Under the pieces are notes generated by a model. That model saw only the letters and a program-made list of their open reading frames with translations. It was not told the origin of the DNA and did not search any database. From Actinomadura syzygii (GTDB taxonomy: Bacteria; Actinomycetota; Actinomycetes; Streptosporangiales; Streptosporangiaceae): a stretch of 64,000 bases of DNA. The stretch lies in NCBI RefSeq assembly GCF_008085905.1, contig NZ_VSFF01000022.1, positions 42,784 to 106,783 on the forward strand, in the 5' to 3' direction. Numbering within the stretch: the stretch's first letter is position 1; each line of letters opens with the position of its first letter. Below are positions 24,707-32,503 of this stretch, in pieces. The translations under genes and the position numbers were made by a program.

Positions 24707-26211
24707 TGACCCCACCCGAGCGGACGAGCGTCGAGGTCAACGCGGGCGCGCTGCCGAGGCGGGCCGCCGCGCTGCTGGACGGCGGCGCCCGGCTCGCCCT
24801 CGTCGCCGCCCACCACGACCCGGACGCCCTGCGCGTCGTGTACCTGTTCACCCACCCCCGGACGGACCGCCGCACCGAGTTGCACGTCGTCGTCGACCCG
24901 GCCGACCCGGTGCTGCCCAGCCTGGCCGGGATCAGCTTCCCGGCCGGACGGTTCGAGCGCGAGATGCACGACCTGTACGGCATCGTCCCGGAAGGTCATC
25001 CGCTGCCGCGCCGGCTCGTCCGCCATCACCACTGGCCCCGCGGCTGGTACCCGATGCGCGACGACGCCGGACCGCCGCCCGAGTTCGGCGACCCCGCGGG
25101 CCCCTACCCGTTCGTGCAGGTCGAGGGGCCGGGAGTCTACGAGATCCCGGTCGGGCCCGTGCACGCCGGGATGATCGAGCCCGGCCATTTCCGCTTCTCC
25201 GTCGTCGGGGAGAGCATCCTCAAGCTGAAGGCCCGGCTGTGGTTCGTGCACCGGGGCGTCGAGAAGCTGTTCCAGGGGCGGCTCCCCGCGGACGCCGTCC
25301 CGCTCGCCGAGCGCGTCAGCGGCGACACCACCGTCGGCCACACCCTCGCGTTCTGCCTCGCCGTCGAGGAGGCGGCGGGCGCGGAGGTCGCGCCCGGCGC
25401 GCAGCGCGCGCGGGCGATCCTGCTGGAGCTCGAACGGCTCTACAACCACGTCACCGACCTCGGCGCGCTGTGCAACGACGTCGGGCATTCGATCCTCAAC
25501 GCCCAGTTCGGGCGCGTCCGCGAGCAGTTGCTCCGCCTCAACGCGCAGGTCACCGGGCACCGGCTGCTGCGCGGCGGCGTCCATCTCGGCGGGGCCGTGC
25601 TGCGCACGATCCCCGACCCGGACGTGCTGCGGTCCATCGAGGCGGACGTCGCGGAGATCGTCGCGCTGGCGCTCGGCCACACCGTGGTCGCGGACCGCTT
25701 CACCGGCACCGCGCCGCTGACCGCGCGGGCCGCCCGCGACCTCGGCGCCCTCGGCTACGTCGCCCGCGCATCCGGCCTCGACGCCGACGCCCGCCGCGAC
25801 CACCCCTTCACCGACCTGCGCCCGGCGCTGACCGTCCCGACCGCCGAGACCGGCGACGTGCTGGCCCGCTTCCAGATCCGGGCCCGCGAGATCGGCGCGT
25901 CGATCGCGATCGTCAACGACCTGACCTACGGGACGAACCCGGGCTCCGCCACCTACTGGCCGCCGCTCGACCCGCCGCCCGCCCCGTCCGGCCGCCCGGC
26001 GTCGGGCGTCGGCGTCGTCGAGGGGTGGCGCGGCACGATCGTCCACCGGGTCGAGCTCGCCCCGGACGGCGCCCTGACCCGCGCCAAGATCGTCGACCCG
26101 TCGTTCTTCAACTGGCCCGCGCTCCCGCTCGCCCTGAGCGGCGCGATCGTCCCCGACTTCCCCCTGGTCAACAAGAGCTTCAACCTCTCCTACGCGGGCA
26201 ACGACCTCTGA
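24706..26211 (+). CDS. HyfG-like large subunit (NuoC-NuoD fusion) lacking the NiFe site
   Basis: A 501-aa fusion: residues 1-~125 match NuoC (FERE[M]HDLYGIVPEGHP) and ~150-501 match NuoD/HyfG (HFRFSVVGESILKLK, FVHRGVEKLFQG). Active hydrogenases bind nickel through RxCGxC near the N-terminal side and DPCxxC at the C-terminus. Here the first reads ERVSGDTTVGH (Ser205, Thr208 in place of Cys), and the second reads VDPSFFNW (Ser466, Asn469 in place of Cys). All four nickel ligands are gone, so H2 chemistry is impossible by the known mechanism. No hyp maturation genes, C-terminal protease or HyfH-type ferredoxin subunit is present nearby. This is the diagnostic feature of energy-converting hydrogenase-related (Ehr) complexes, whose electron donor and acceptor are unknown. 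Confidence 0.88.
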   Translation: MTPPERTSVEVNAGALPRRAAALLDGGARLALVAAHHDPDALRVVYLFTHPRTDRRTELHVVVDPADPVLPSLAGISFPAGRFEREMHDLYGIVPEGHPLPRRLVRHHHWPRGWYPMRDDAGPPPEFGDPAGPYPFVQVEGPGVYEIPVGPVHAGMIEPGHFRFSVVGESILKLKARLWFVHRGVEKLFQGRLPADAVPLAERVSGDTTVGHTLAFCLAVEEAAGAEVAPGAQRARAILLELERLYNHVTDLGALCNDVGHSILNAQFGRVREQLLRLNAQVTGHRLLRGGVHLGGAVLRTIPDPDVLRSIEADVAEIVALALGHTVVADRFTGTAPLTARAARDLGALGYVARASGLDADARRDHPFTDLRPALTVPTAETGDVLARFQIRAREIGASIAIVNDLTYGTNPGSATYWPPLDPPPAPSGRPASGVGVVEGWRGTIVHRVELAPDGALTRAKIVDPSFFNWPALPLALSGAIVPDFPLVNKSFNLSYAGNDL

Positions 26212-26231
26212 CCGCCGGGCGCTCGCGTCAG
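26208..26231. terminator. Possible short bidirectional hairpin between convergent genes
   Basis: CTGAC (26208-26212) pairs with GTCAG (26227-26231) around a GC-rich centre. It spans the 16-base gap between the Ehr operon and the convergent phosphotriesterase gene. No U-tract follows, so the call is weak. Confidence 0.25.
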
Positions 26232-27298
26232 GGGGCCGGGGCGGCGAAGGTCAGCGCGCGGGCCGGGTTCTCCACCATGATCATGTGGAGGGCCTCGGCG
26301 GACACCCCGAGGCGGCGCAGCGCGGGCAGGAAGTGGTCGGGGATGTAGCTGTAGCCCTGCCCGCCGTACCGCTTGAGCTGGATCTTCTGGCAGACGTCGT
26401 GGCCGAGCAGGATCTGGCTCGCGTACCCCTCCTCGACCAGGTTCGCGATCCCGCGGGCGACCTTGTGGTCGCCGAGCAGGACGAGATGCCCCCACGGGCT
26501 GCCCGGCGAGGCCAGGAAGTCGAACTCGATGAACACGCCCCGCTCGAGGACCCGCCGCGCGTAGGGCAGGTCGACGGCCATCGTCCCGGCGTGGCCGACG
26601 ACGACGTTGGACGGGGCGACGCCCTCCTCGTCCATGATGTCCAGGACCTTGAACTTCTCCTCGCCGACCCCGCCGACGTGGAACGTGACAGGGGCGCCGG
26701 TGATGCGGCTCGCCCGGCCGGACGCCCGGACGCTGGTCAGCTCGGCGGGCGTCAGCGGGTCGGTCTCCGCGCCGACCTCGCCGATGATCCCGGCGCGGAC
26801 GCCGGTGCCGTCCGCGCCCTCCACGATGTCGCGGACGATCCCCTCGGCGAGGTCGTCCACGGTGCGCTCGGCCATGCCGGGCGGGTGGAAGGTCGGCGTG
26901 TACCAGCCCGCGCCCATCACGACGTTGAGCCCGCTGGCCCGCGCGATCCGCAGCAGCGAGCGGGGGTCGCGGCCGATGCCGAGGCTGGTGACCTCGACGA
27001 CCGTCCCGCCGCCGGCGCGCTGGAACTCCCGCACCTCGGCGAGCATCTCCTCGAAGTCGGCGAGGACGTCGTTCTCGGCGTTGACCGCGCCGTGCCGGGT
27101 GCGGGCCAGGGTGGCGATGCCGAGCGGCTCCAGCGCCTGCGGCTCGTCCTCCCCCGGGCGCAGCGCGTTCGGCGGGCGGCGCAGGTCGAGGAAGACGTGC
27201 TCGTGCATGAGCGTCGGGCCGAGCGTCGACGGGTCGACCGGGCCGGTGACCGTGAGCGCCTTCCCGGCGAGGTCGGGGATGGTCGGCGGCAGGGTCAT
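26228..27298 (-). CDS. Phosphotriesterase-family metallohydrolase
   Basis: A 356-aa (beta/alpha)8 amidohydrolase of the phosphotriesterase/lactonase family. The binuclear metal site looks complete: MHEHVFLDL near residue 32, the bridging acidic residue in GEVGAETD near 168, His in VTFHVGG near 203, His in VVGHAGTMA near 235 and Asp in LLGHDVCQK near 298. The C-terminus has the typical HFLPALRRLGV and VENPARAL. Members hydrolyse phosphotriesters, lactones or carbapenem-like amides; many natural substrates are lactones. ATG 27298 overlaps the stop of a divergent paralogue encoded just upstream on the same strand, so the two are co-translated. Confidence 0.88.
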   Translation of the reverse strand: MTLPPTIPDLAGKALTVTGPVDPSTLGPTLMHEHVFLDLRRPPNALRPGEDEPQALEPLGIATLARTRHGAVNAENDVLADFEEMLAEVREFQRAGGGTVVEVTSLGIGRDPRSLLRIARASGLNVVMGAGWYTPTFHPPGMAERTVDDLAEGIVRDIVEGADGTGVRAGIIGEVGAETDPLTPAELTSVRASGRASRITGAPVTFHVGGVGEEKFKVLDIMDEEGVAPSNVVVGHAGTMAVDLPYARRVLERGVFIEFDFLASPGSPWGHLVLLGDHKVARGIANLVEEGYASQILLGHDVCQKIQLKRYGGQGYSYIPDHFLPALRRLGVSAEALHMIMVENPARALTFAAPAP

Positions 27299-28314
27299 CG
27301 GTCGTCCCCCGTGATGGTCAGCCAGCGGCGCGGATTCTCCGTCGTGAACGTGCCGAGCAGCGCGTCGTCCGCGCCGAGGTAGCGCAGGAACGGAAGGAAC
27401 TGCTCGGCGACGAACCCGTACCCGCCGCCGCCGTAGGACTTCAGGTCGATCTTGCGGGCGACGCGCGGGGACAGCAGCACCCGCTCGGCGTGGCCGCGCC
27501 CGGCGAGGTCCATGACGGCGGCGGCGACGTCCTGGTCGTCGGTCTCGCGGTACACGGTGGGGAGCCTGCCGAGCCCGTCGAACTGGAGGAACACGCCGCG
27601 GGCGGCGAGCCCTGCGAGGGCGCCCGCGTCGGTCGCGAGGCCGTCGCAGTCCCCGACGGCGACACGGCCTAGATCGGCTCCTTCGGCGGACAGCAGGTCG
27701 AGGAGCTCGTGCGTGGCGGCCGCCGTCGCGGCGCGCTCGACGAGCACCGGCGCGCCGGTCCGGTGGGCGGCGGAGGCCACGCCCGCGGCCAGGGCCCGGT
27801 CTTCGGGACGTTCGAGGTCCAGCGGGTCGATCCCGCCGATCAGGCCCGCGCGGACGCCGTCCACGCCGTCCCGGAGGTCGCGGACGATCCCTTCGGCGAT
27901 GCCCTCGGCGGACGTCCCGGCGATCTCGGGCGTCCGGGCCGGGGAGCGTCCGCCGCAGCCCATGACCACGGCGACCCCGCTCGCCCGGGCGAGGCGGGCC
28001 AGCGCCGGGGCGCGGCCCGCGAGGTCGAAGCCGGTCGCCTCGACCACGGCCCCGCCGCCCAGCGCGGCGAAGTCGGCCAGTTCGGGACGGACGATCTCCT
28101 CCGTCAGGCGGCGGTCGTCCCGGTTGCGCAGGCCGAGGGCGAGCGCGCCGAGGGCCTCCATGGTCACCTTCGCGTCCTCGGCGTCGCCGTCGTCGTTCAG
28201 GTCGCTGACCAGGTGGACGGAGGTGGCGGTGAGCCCGAGGGCGGCGGGGTCGACCTCGCCGGTGACGGTCACGACGCGGCCGGTCGCGCCCGGCGCGCTC
28301 ACCAGCGGCGCCAT
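27295..28314 (-). CDS. Phosphotriesterase-family paralogue with destroyed metal site (pseudoenzyme)
   Basis: A 339-aa protein aligning end to end with the downstream phosphotriesterase. The shared framework includes VTVTGEVDP versus LTVTGPVDP, ARASGVAVVMG versus ARASGLNVVMG and YGGGGYGF versus YGGQGYSY. Every metal ligand position has changed: HEH is SVHLVS, the bridging residue is lost in LIGGIDPLD, the two His positions read LVERAA and VGDCDG, and the final HD is PR in LLSPRVARK. It is therefore very unlikely to be a hydrolase. A binding, regulatory or subunit role beside its active partner is more plausible. ATG 28314 aligns with the partner's start; the frame remains open upstream into non-conserved sequence. 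Confidence 0.8.
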   Translation of the reverse strand: MAPLVSAPGATGRVVTVTGEVDPAALGLTATSVHLVSDLNDDGDAEDAKVTMEALGALALGLRNRDDRRLTEEIVRPELADFAALGGGAVVEATGFDLAGRAPALARLARASGVAVVMGCGGRSPARTPEIAGTSAEGIAEGIVRDLRDGVDGVRAGLIGGIDPLDLERPEDRALAAGVASAAHRTGAPVLVERAATAAATHELLDLLSAEGADLGRVAVGDCDGLATDAGALAGLAARGVFLQFDGLGRLPTVYRETDDQDVAAAVMDLAGRGHAERVLLSPRVARKIDLKSYGGGGYGFVAEQFLPFLRYLGADDALLGTFTTENPRRWLTITGDDR

Positions 28315-28504
28315 GGGTGTGCGGAACCGCTGATCGGGCTGGTCGCCAACTGGAATCCTCCCCTGTGCGAGGACGTCGCCTCCGCGACGGCCGGGCCCGT
28401 CCGCCTGGCGGACGGCACCGAGGTGAATGTACCGGTTCGCTGCGATAAGCCCGCTTGTGTTTCGCCGCAAGCTTGTTGACGGACGCCGCAGGCGGCGGCC
28501 GCCG

Positions 28505-29440
28505 CTAGGTGCGGACGGCGTGGCGGCGCGGCGCGACGAGGACGGCGAGTTCGGCGCGGCCGGAGACGCCGAGCTTGGCGTAGGCGCGTCCCAGGTGGTT
28601 GTCGACCGTCCGGACCGAGAGGGACAGCAGCTCGGCGATGTCCTTGCTGGCCGCTCCCCCGGCGGCCAGCAGCACGATCTCGCGTTCGCGCGGCGACAGC
28701 TCCGAGAGCGCCTCGTCGTTCTCGGGCCTGACACGCGTGGGGCCCTCCGCGTCGTCGCGGCTCTCCGAAAGCCAGGCGGCACCGGCGCGCACCCGCGTGA
28801 CGGTCTCGTGCGCGCCGATGAGCAGTTCCGCCAGCATTTGGGGATTCCCGTCGACCATTCGCGCAATTTCCCTCCGGTGCGCCTCCGCGATGTACGAGCC
28901 GAGGACGTGGGTCAGGATGTCCGTCATCGCGGCAGGTCCGAGCGGGTTCAGGCGCACGCGCGTGGCGAGGCCGTCCTTCCATAGGGCGACGATTCCGTCG
29001 GGTGCCTGCTCGCCGTCGCGGACCGTGGCGACCACGGACACGAGACCGCGGACGGCCAGGTGGTGCACCACCCCGGCCGATCCGTCGTCCAGCAGATGGG
29101 CGTCGTCGATGCCGACGACCAGCGGACTTCGCCGCGCCCGCGCCGCCGTTCTGCGGACCGCGCCGGACAGCAGGACGAGCGGGTCGCCGCCGGGCGCGGC
29201 GTTCGCACCTTCGTCGGGGTCGAGCAGCGGGAGTATCGCCCCGAACGGGATCGACGCGCATTCCTTCGTGGCCGCGAGCCATTCGGTCTCCCGTCCCGCG
29301 CGGCGGGCCCGCGCCAGGATCTCGCGCGCCGTCCGCGTCCGGCCGACGCCCGCCGGGCCTACCAGGACCACGCCGCCGGCCGCCAGCGCGGCCTCGGCGG
29401 CGACGATCTCGTCCGCCCGCCCGCTTATCGGACAGTCCAT
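28505..29440 (-). CDS. AAA/LuxR-type transcriptional regulator (small LAL-like)
   Basis: A 311-aa regulator with an N-terminal nucleotide-binding region and a C-terminal LuxR helix-turn-helix (LSPREREIVLLAAGG, then SVRTVDNHLGRAYAKLGV). The P-loop reads VGPAGVGRTRT, with Arg replacing the invariant Lys, and Walker B is LVVGIDDAHLLDD. It is much shorter than typical LAL regulators (~900 aa) because the long helical repeat part is missing. ATG 29440 is preceded by GGAGG at nine bases; a longer frame reaching 29626 would run over the operator-like repeats. It is divergent from the lanthipeptide synthetase across a 270-base region with four GAGTA half-sites, so it is the likely cluster-specific regulator. 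Confidence 0.85.
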   Translation of the reverse strand: MDCPISGRADEIVAAEAALAAGGVVLVGPAGVGRTRTAREILARARRAGRETEWLAATKECASIPFGAILPLLDPDEGANAAPGGDPLVLLSGAVRRTAARARRSPLVVGIDDAHLLDDGSAGVVHHLAVRGLVSVVATVRDGEQAPDGIVALWKDGLATRVRLNPLGPAAMTDILTHVLGSYIAEAHRREIARMVDGNPQMLAELLIGAHETVTRVRAGAAWLSESRDDAEGPTRVRPENDEALSELSPREREIVLLAAGGAASKDIAELLSLSVRTVDNHLGRAYAKLGVSGRAELAVLVAPRRHAVRT

Positions 29441-29572
29441 TCGCACCGCGCCTCCCCGTATTTCCCCTTGTTGTGGCCTTCCACCGAGGTATTCGTCCCG
29501 GAGCGGACGCCGGATGGGCGCGCCGCGACCGGCGGGCTGGCGACCACGCAGCGCCGCCCACGCCATTACGCC

Positions 29573-29626
29573 GAGTAATTCACCCGACGGAATTGAGTAG
29601 CAAAAGTACTCACCGCGACTACTCAA
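29573..29626. promoter_or_regulatory. Operator-like array: four GAGTA half-sites in the divergent promoter
   Basis: GAGTA at 29573 and 29595 and its complement TACTC at 29607 and 29620 lie within about 50 bases. The outer pair forms a perfect 8-base inverted repeat, TTGAGTAG (29593-29600) and CTACTCAA (29619-29626); an inner pair GAGTA-N7-TACTC is nested inside. The array sits between the LuxR regulator and the synthetase gene. A possible promoter follows toward the synthetase (AAGACA near 29625, 18 bases, TATGGT near 29649). Confidence 0.6.
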
Positions 29627-29710
29627 GACAATTGCGATCGCAGCGCCCTATGGTTCCGTTATGGATGCCGCCGGGGGCGGGGTCCGGCTTTCTGAAACGG
29701 GGATCTGACA

Positions 29711-32503
29711 ATGACGGGGTTTCTGATCGATCGGGATGTTCCGGCTTTCGGTGCGGGGCCGGAGGATGGGGCGCCGGCCGAGCCCGCGGCGCTGGTGAGC
29801 GCCGAGTTCGACCAGCTCAGGCTGAACGGATGGTCGATCGAGCCGGGTGAATTCTGGACCCACGTGAGGCCCGCGTCCCAGGCCCGCCGAATTCAGGGTT
29901 GGAAACTCCATGTCTCCGCGACGATCGTGTCCGCGGCCGAAGTGCTGCGCGTGTGCCTGCCGCCGATCGTCGCGTCCGGGTCCCCGTTCAAATTCGCGGG
30001 CACGCTGGAGAATCTGCGCGACCTGAACGACTTCCGGACGCCGCGCGGCAACTCCGGAAAGTTCATCACCGTCTATCCGGCCGACGACGGCGTGCTGCGC
30101 GAGCTGGCGGAGCGGCTGCACGAGGTCACCCTCGGCCTCGACGGCCCGGCCGTGCTCTCCGACGTCCCGTTCCGGAAGGGGAGCCTGGTCCACGCCCGCT
30201 ACGGCGGGTTCGACGGGGTGCGGGCCCTGTCCAACGACGGGAGGTACCGCAACTGCGTGGTCACCCCGGACGGCGGCCTGGTCGAGGACGAGCGCGTCGG
30301 CGTGTTCCGCCCGCCGCCCTGGACGGATCCCCCGTTCGGCGCCGCGCGGCCCTCGCGGAACGGCGGCGGCGGTCCGGTGCTGCTCAGGGACCGGTACCAG
30401 GTGACGTCCGCGATCCGGCACGCGAACAAGGGCGGCGTGTACCGCGCCCTGGACCGGCGCACCGGCGCCGAGGTGATCGTCAAGGAGGCCCGGCCGCACG
30501 TGGCGAGCGACGCGCGGGGACGCCACGCGGGCGACTTCCTGCGGCACGAGGCCCGGGTGCTGCGGCACCTCGCCGGGCTCGGCGTCGTCCCGTCCGTCGT
30601 CGACGAGTTCACGCAGGACGGCCACCGCTTCCTGGTCGAGGAGCTGATCGCGGGCGAGACCCTGTACGACAAGGTCGCCACCGCCCTTGAGGAGGGGACG
30701 GCGTGGCCGCCGGGGCCGCTCGTCCGCGACCTGGTCTCCGAGCTGGCGCGGACGCTGCAGGCCGTGCACGACGCCGGCGTCGTGGTGCGCGACCTGTCGC
30801 CGAACAACATCCTGATCACCGACGACGGGCGGCTCCGCCTCATCGACCTGGAGCTCGCCGCGGTGCTCGCCGAGGTGCTCGCCGGGGAGAAGGCGCCGTC
30901 CGCCGGGCGGTGGGAGGTGTTCGGCATCGGCGGCGGGACGCCCGGTTTCAGCGCCCCCGAGCAGCGGGACGGCGCGGGCCCCGACTTCTCCGCCGACCTG
31001 TTCAGCCTCGGCGCCCTGGCCCTCTTCCTCGCGACGCAGACCGACCCGTCCCTCGCCGACGACCGGCCGGAGGGGCGTCCGCTGGAGGACCGGGTCGTCC
31101 ACCTGCTGACACCGCCGCTGGGGCCGCCGGACATCGATCCGGTCACGCACGACATCGTCACCGGCCTGATGCGGTCGGCGCCCGCGGCCCGGATTCCGCT
31201 GACGCGCGTCCTGCGGATGGCGTCCGGCACCGTCCCGCTCCTCCGCCCCGCGAGCGAGCCCGAGGCCATCGGCGGTTTCGACTACGACGCCTGGGGTTCG
31301 CTGGTCGGCGGGATGCTGGGGCATCTCGCCGCGAACCTGCCCGCCGATCCCGACGAGCGGCCGTGGCCGGAGACCGCGTTCGGGACGGAGGCGGAGCCCT
31401 GTACCGTCCAGCACGGCCTCGCCGGAGGGCTCGCCGTGCTCGCGCGGTTCGCCGAACTCGGCCTCGACGGGGACGCGGGCGGGCACGTGGCCCGGCTCCT
31501 CGACGCGGTCGTGCCCCGCGTCACCCGGCATCTCGGCGCCGCCGAGCACCGGCTGCCGGGCCTGCACTTCGGCTTCGCGGGCACGGCCTGGGCGCTGTTC
31601 GACGCCGGGCGCGCCCTGGACCGTCCCGACCTGTCGGCGCTCGGCCTCGAACTCGCGTCCGGGCTGCCGACCGCCTGGCCGGTGCCGGACGTGACGCACG
31701 GCCTGGCGGGGCTCGGGTCCTGCCTGCTCCACCTGGCACGGGAGACCGGCGACCAGCGGCTGCTCGCCAGGGCGGGCCGATGCGCCGACCACCTCCTGGA
31801 AACCGCCGAGCACACCGGCGACGCGGTCTCGTGGCGCACCCCCGAGTCGTTCGACTCCGAACTCGCCGGATACCGCTCGTACGGCTACGCGCACGGCGTC
31901 GCCGGGATCGGCGCGTTCCTGCTGGCCGCCGGGCGGGACACCGGCCGCGACGAGCTGCTGAGGACCGCCCTGCGCTGCGGCGAGACGCTGCTCGACGCGG
32001 CGATCCCGATCGGCGACGCCGCCTACTGGCCGGACCAGGTCGGGACGTCCCGCCCGTTCGCCCACTGGTGCAACGGCTCCTCGGGCGTGGGTGGCTTCCT
32101 GTGCCGCCTCCACGTCCATACGGGTGATCAGCGGTACCTGGACGCGGCGGTGGCGGCGGGGCGGGCGGTCCTGCGGTCGCGGCGGCGGAGCGGCGCGTCG
32201 TACTGCCACGGGCTGGCCGGGAACGGCGACTTCCTGCTCGACCTCGCCGAGGTCGAGGGCACCGGACGCCACAAGGCCGAGATGCTCGCGGCGCTGCTGT
32301 GGGCGCGCCGCCTGGAACAGGACGGCCGCGCGGTGCTGCCGGACGAGACCGGCCGCGCCGTCACCGGCGGCTACGGCGTCGGCCTCTTCGGACACCTCGC
32401 CTTCCTGCAGCGCCTCCGGTTCGGCGGCCCGCGCCTGTTCCACCTCGACGCGCGTCCCGCCGACGCCGGCGGCGTCCAGGCCGGGCCGGAGGACGCGGCA
32501 TGA
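29711..32503 (+). CDS. Three-domain lanthipeptide synthetase (LanL/LanKC type)
   Basis: A 930-aa enzyme that phosphorylates Ser/Thr of a precursor peptide, eliminates phosphate to dehydroamino acids and adds cysteine thiols to make lanthionine rings. Residues ~1-220 are the phospho-lyase domain (GWKLHVSAT, FKFAGTLENL, GSLVHARYGGF). Residues ~225-520 are a kinase domain (VIVKEARPH, VVRDLSPNNILI, LIDLELA). Residues ~530-930 are the cyclase. The cyclase keeps the LanC zinc ligands Cys787 (WCNGSSG) and Cys832-His833 (YCHGLAGNG), plus His728 in YAHGVAGIG. Zinc ligands are present in class IV LanL enzymes and missing in class III LanKC, so class IV is favoured. The stop overlaps the protease ATG (ATGA). 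Confidence 0.9.
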   Translation: MTGFLIDRDVPAFGAGPEDGAPAEPAALVSAEFDQLRLNGWSIEPGEFWTHVRPASQARRIQGWKLHVSATIVSAAEVLRVCLPPIVASGSPFKFAGTLENLRDLNDFRTPRGNSGKFITVYPADDGVLRELAERLHEVTLGLDGPAVLSDVPFRKGSLVHARYGGFDGVRALSNDGRYRNCVVTPDGGLVEDERVGVFRPPPWTDPPFGAARPSRNGGGGPVLLRDRYQVTSAIRHANKGGVYRALDRRTGAEVIVKEARPHVASDARGRHAGDFLRHEARVLRHLAGLGVVPSVVDEFTQDGHRFLVEELIAGETLYDKVATALEEGTAWPPGPLVRDLVSELARTLQAVHDAGVVVRDLSPNNILITDDGRLRLIDLELAAVLAEVLAGEKAPSAGRWEVFGIGGGTPGFSAPEQRDGAGPDFSADLFSLGALALFLATQTDPSLADDRPEGRPLEDRVVHLLTPPLGPPDIDPVTHDIVTGLMRSAPAARIPLTRVLRMASGTVPLLRPASEPEAIGGFDYDAWGSLVGGMLGHLAANLPADPDERPWPETAFGTEAEPCTVQHGLAGGLAVLARFAELGLDGDAGGHVARLLDAVVPRVTRHLGAAEHRLPGLHFGFAGTAWALFDAGRALDRPDLSALGLELASGLPTAWPVPDVTHGLAGLGSCLLHLARETGDQRLLARAGRCADHLLETAEHTGDAVSWRTPESFDSELAGYRSYGYAHGVAGIGAFLLAAGRDTGRDELLRTALRCGETLLDAAIPIGDAAYWPDQVGTSRPFAHWCNGSSGVGGFLCRLHVHTGDQRYLDAAVAAGRAVLRSRRRSGASYCHGLAGNGDFLLDLAEVEGTGRHKAEMLAALLWARRLEQDGRAVLPDETGRAVTGGYGVGLFGHLAFLQRLRFGGPRLFHLDARPADAGGVQAGPEDAA

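Noticed and set aside
19072..26211. Annotation as a genuine group-4 [NiFe] hydrogenase.
   Set aside because: All four nickel-binding cysteines are replaced in the large subunit and no maturation genes are present.
28318..28479. Short + strand frame ending in a Cys-rich tail (NVPVRCDKPACVSPQAC) near the lanthipeptide cluster, considered as a second precursor.
   Set aside because: It has no proper start or ribosome site, lies opposite the leader of the minus-strand phosphotriesterase paralogue, and no modification enzyme reads in its direction nearby.
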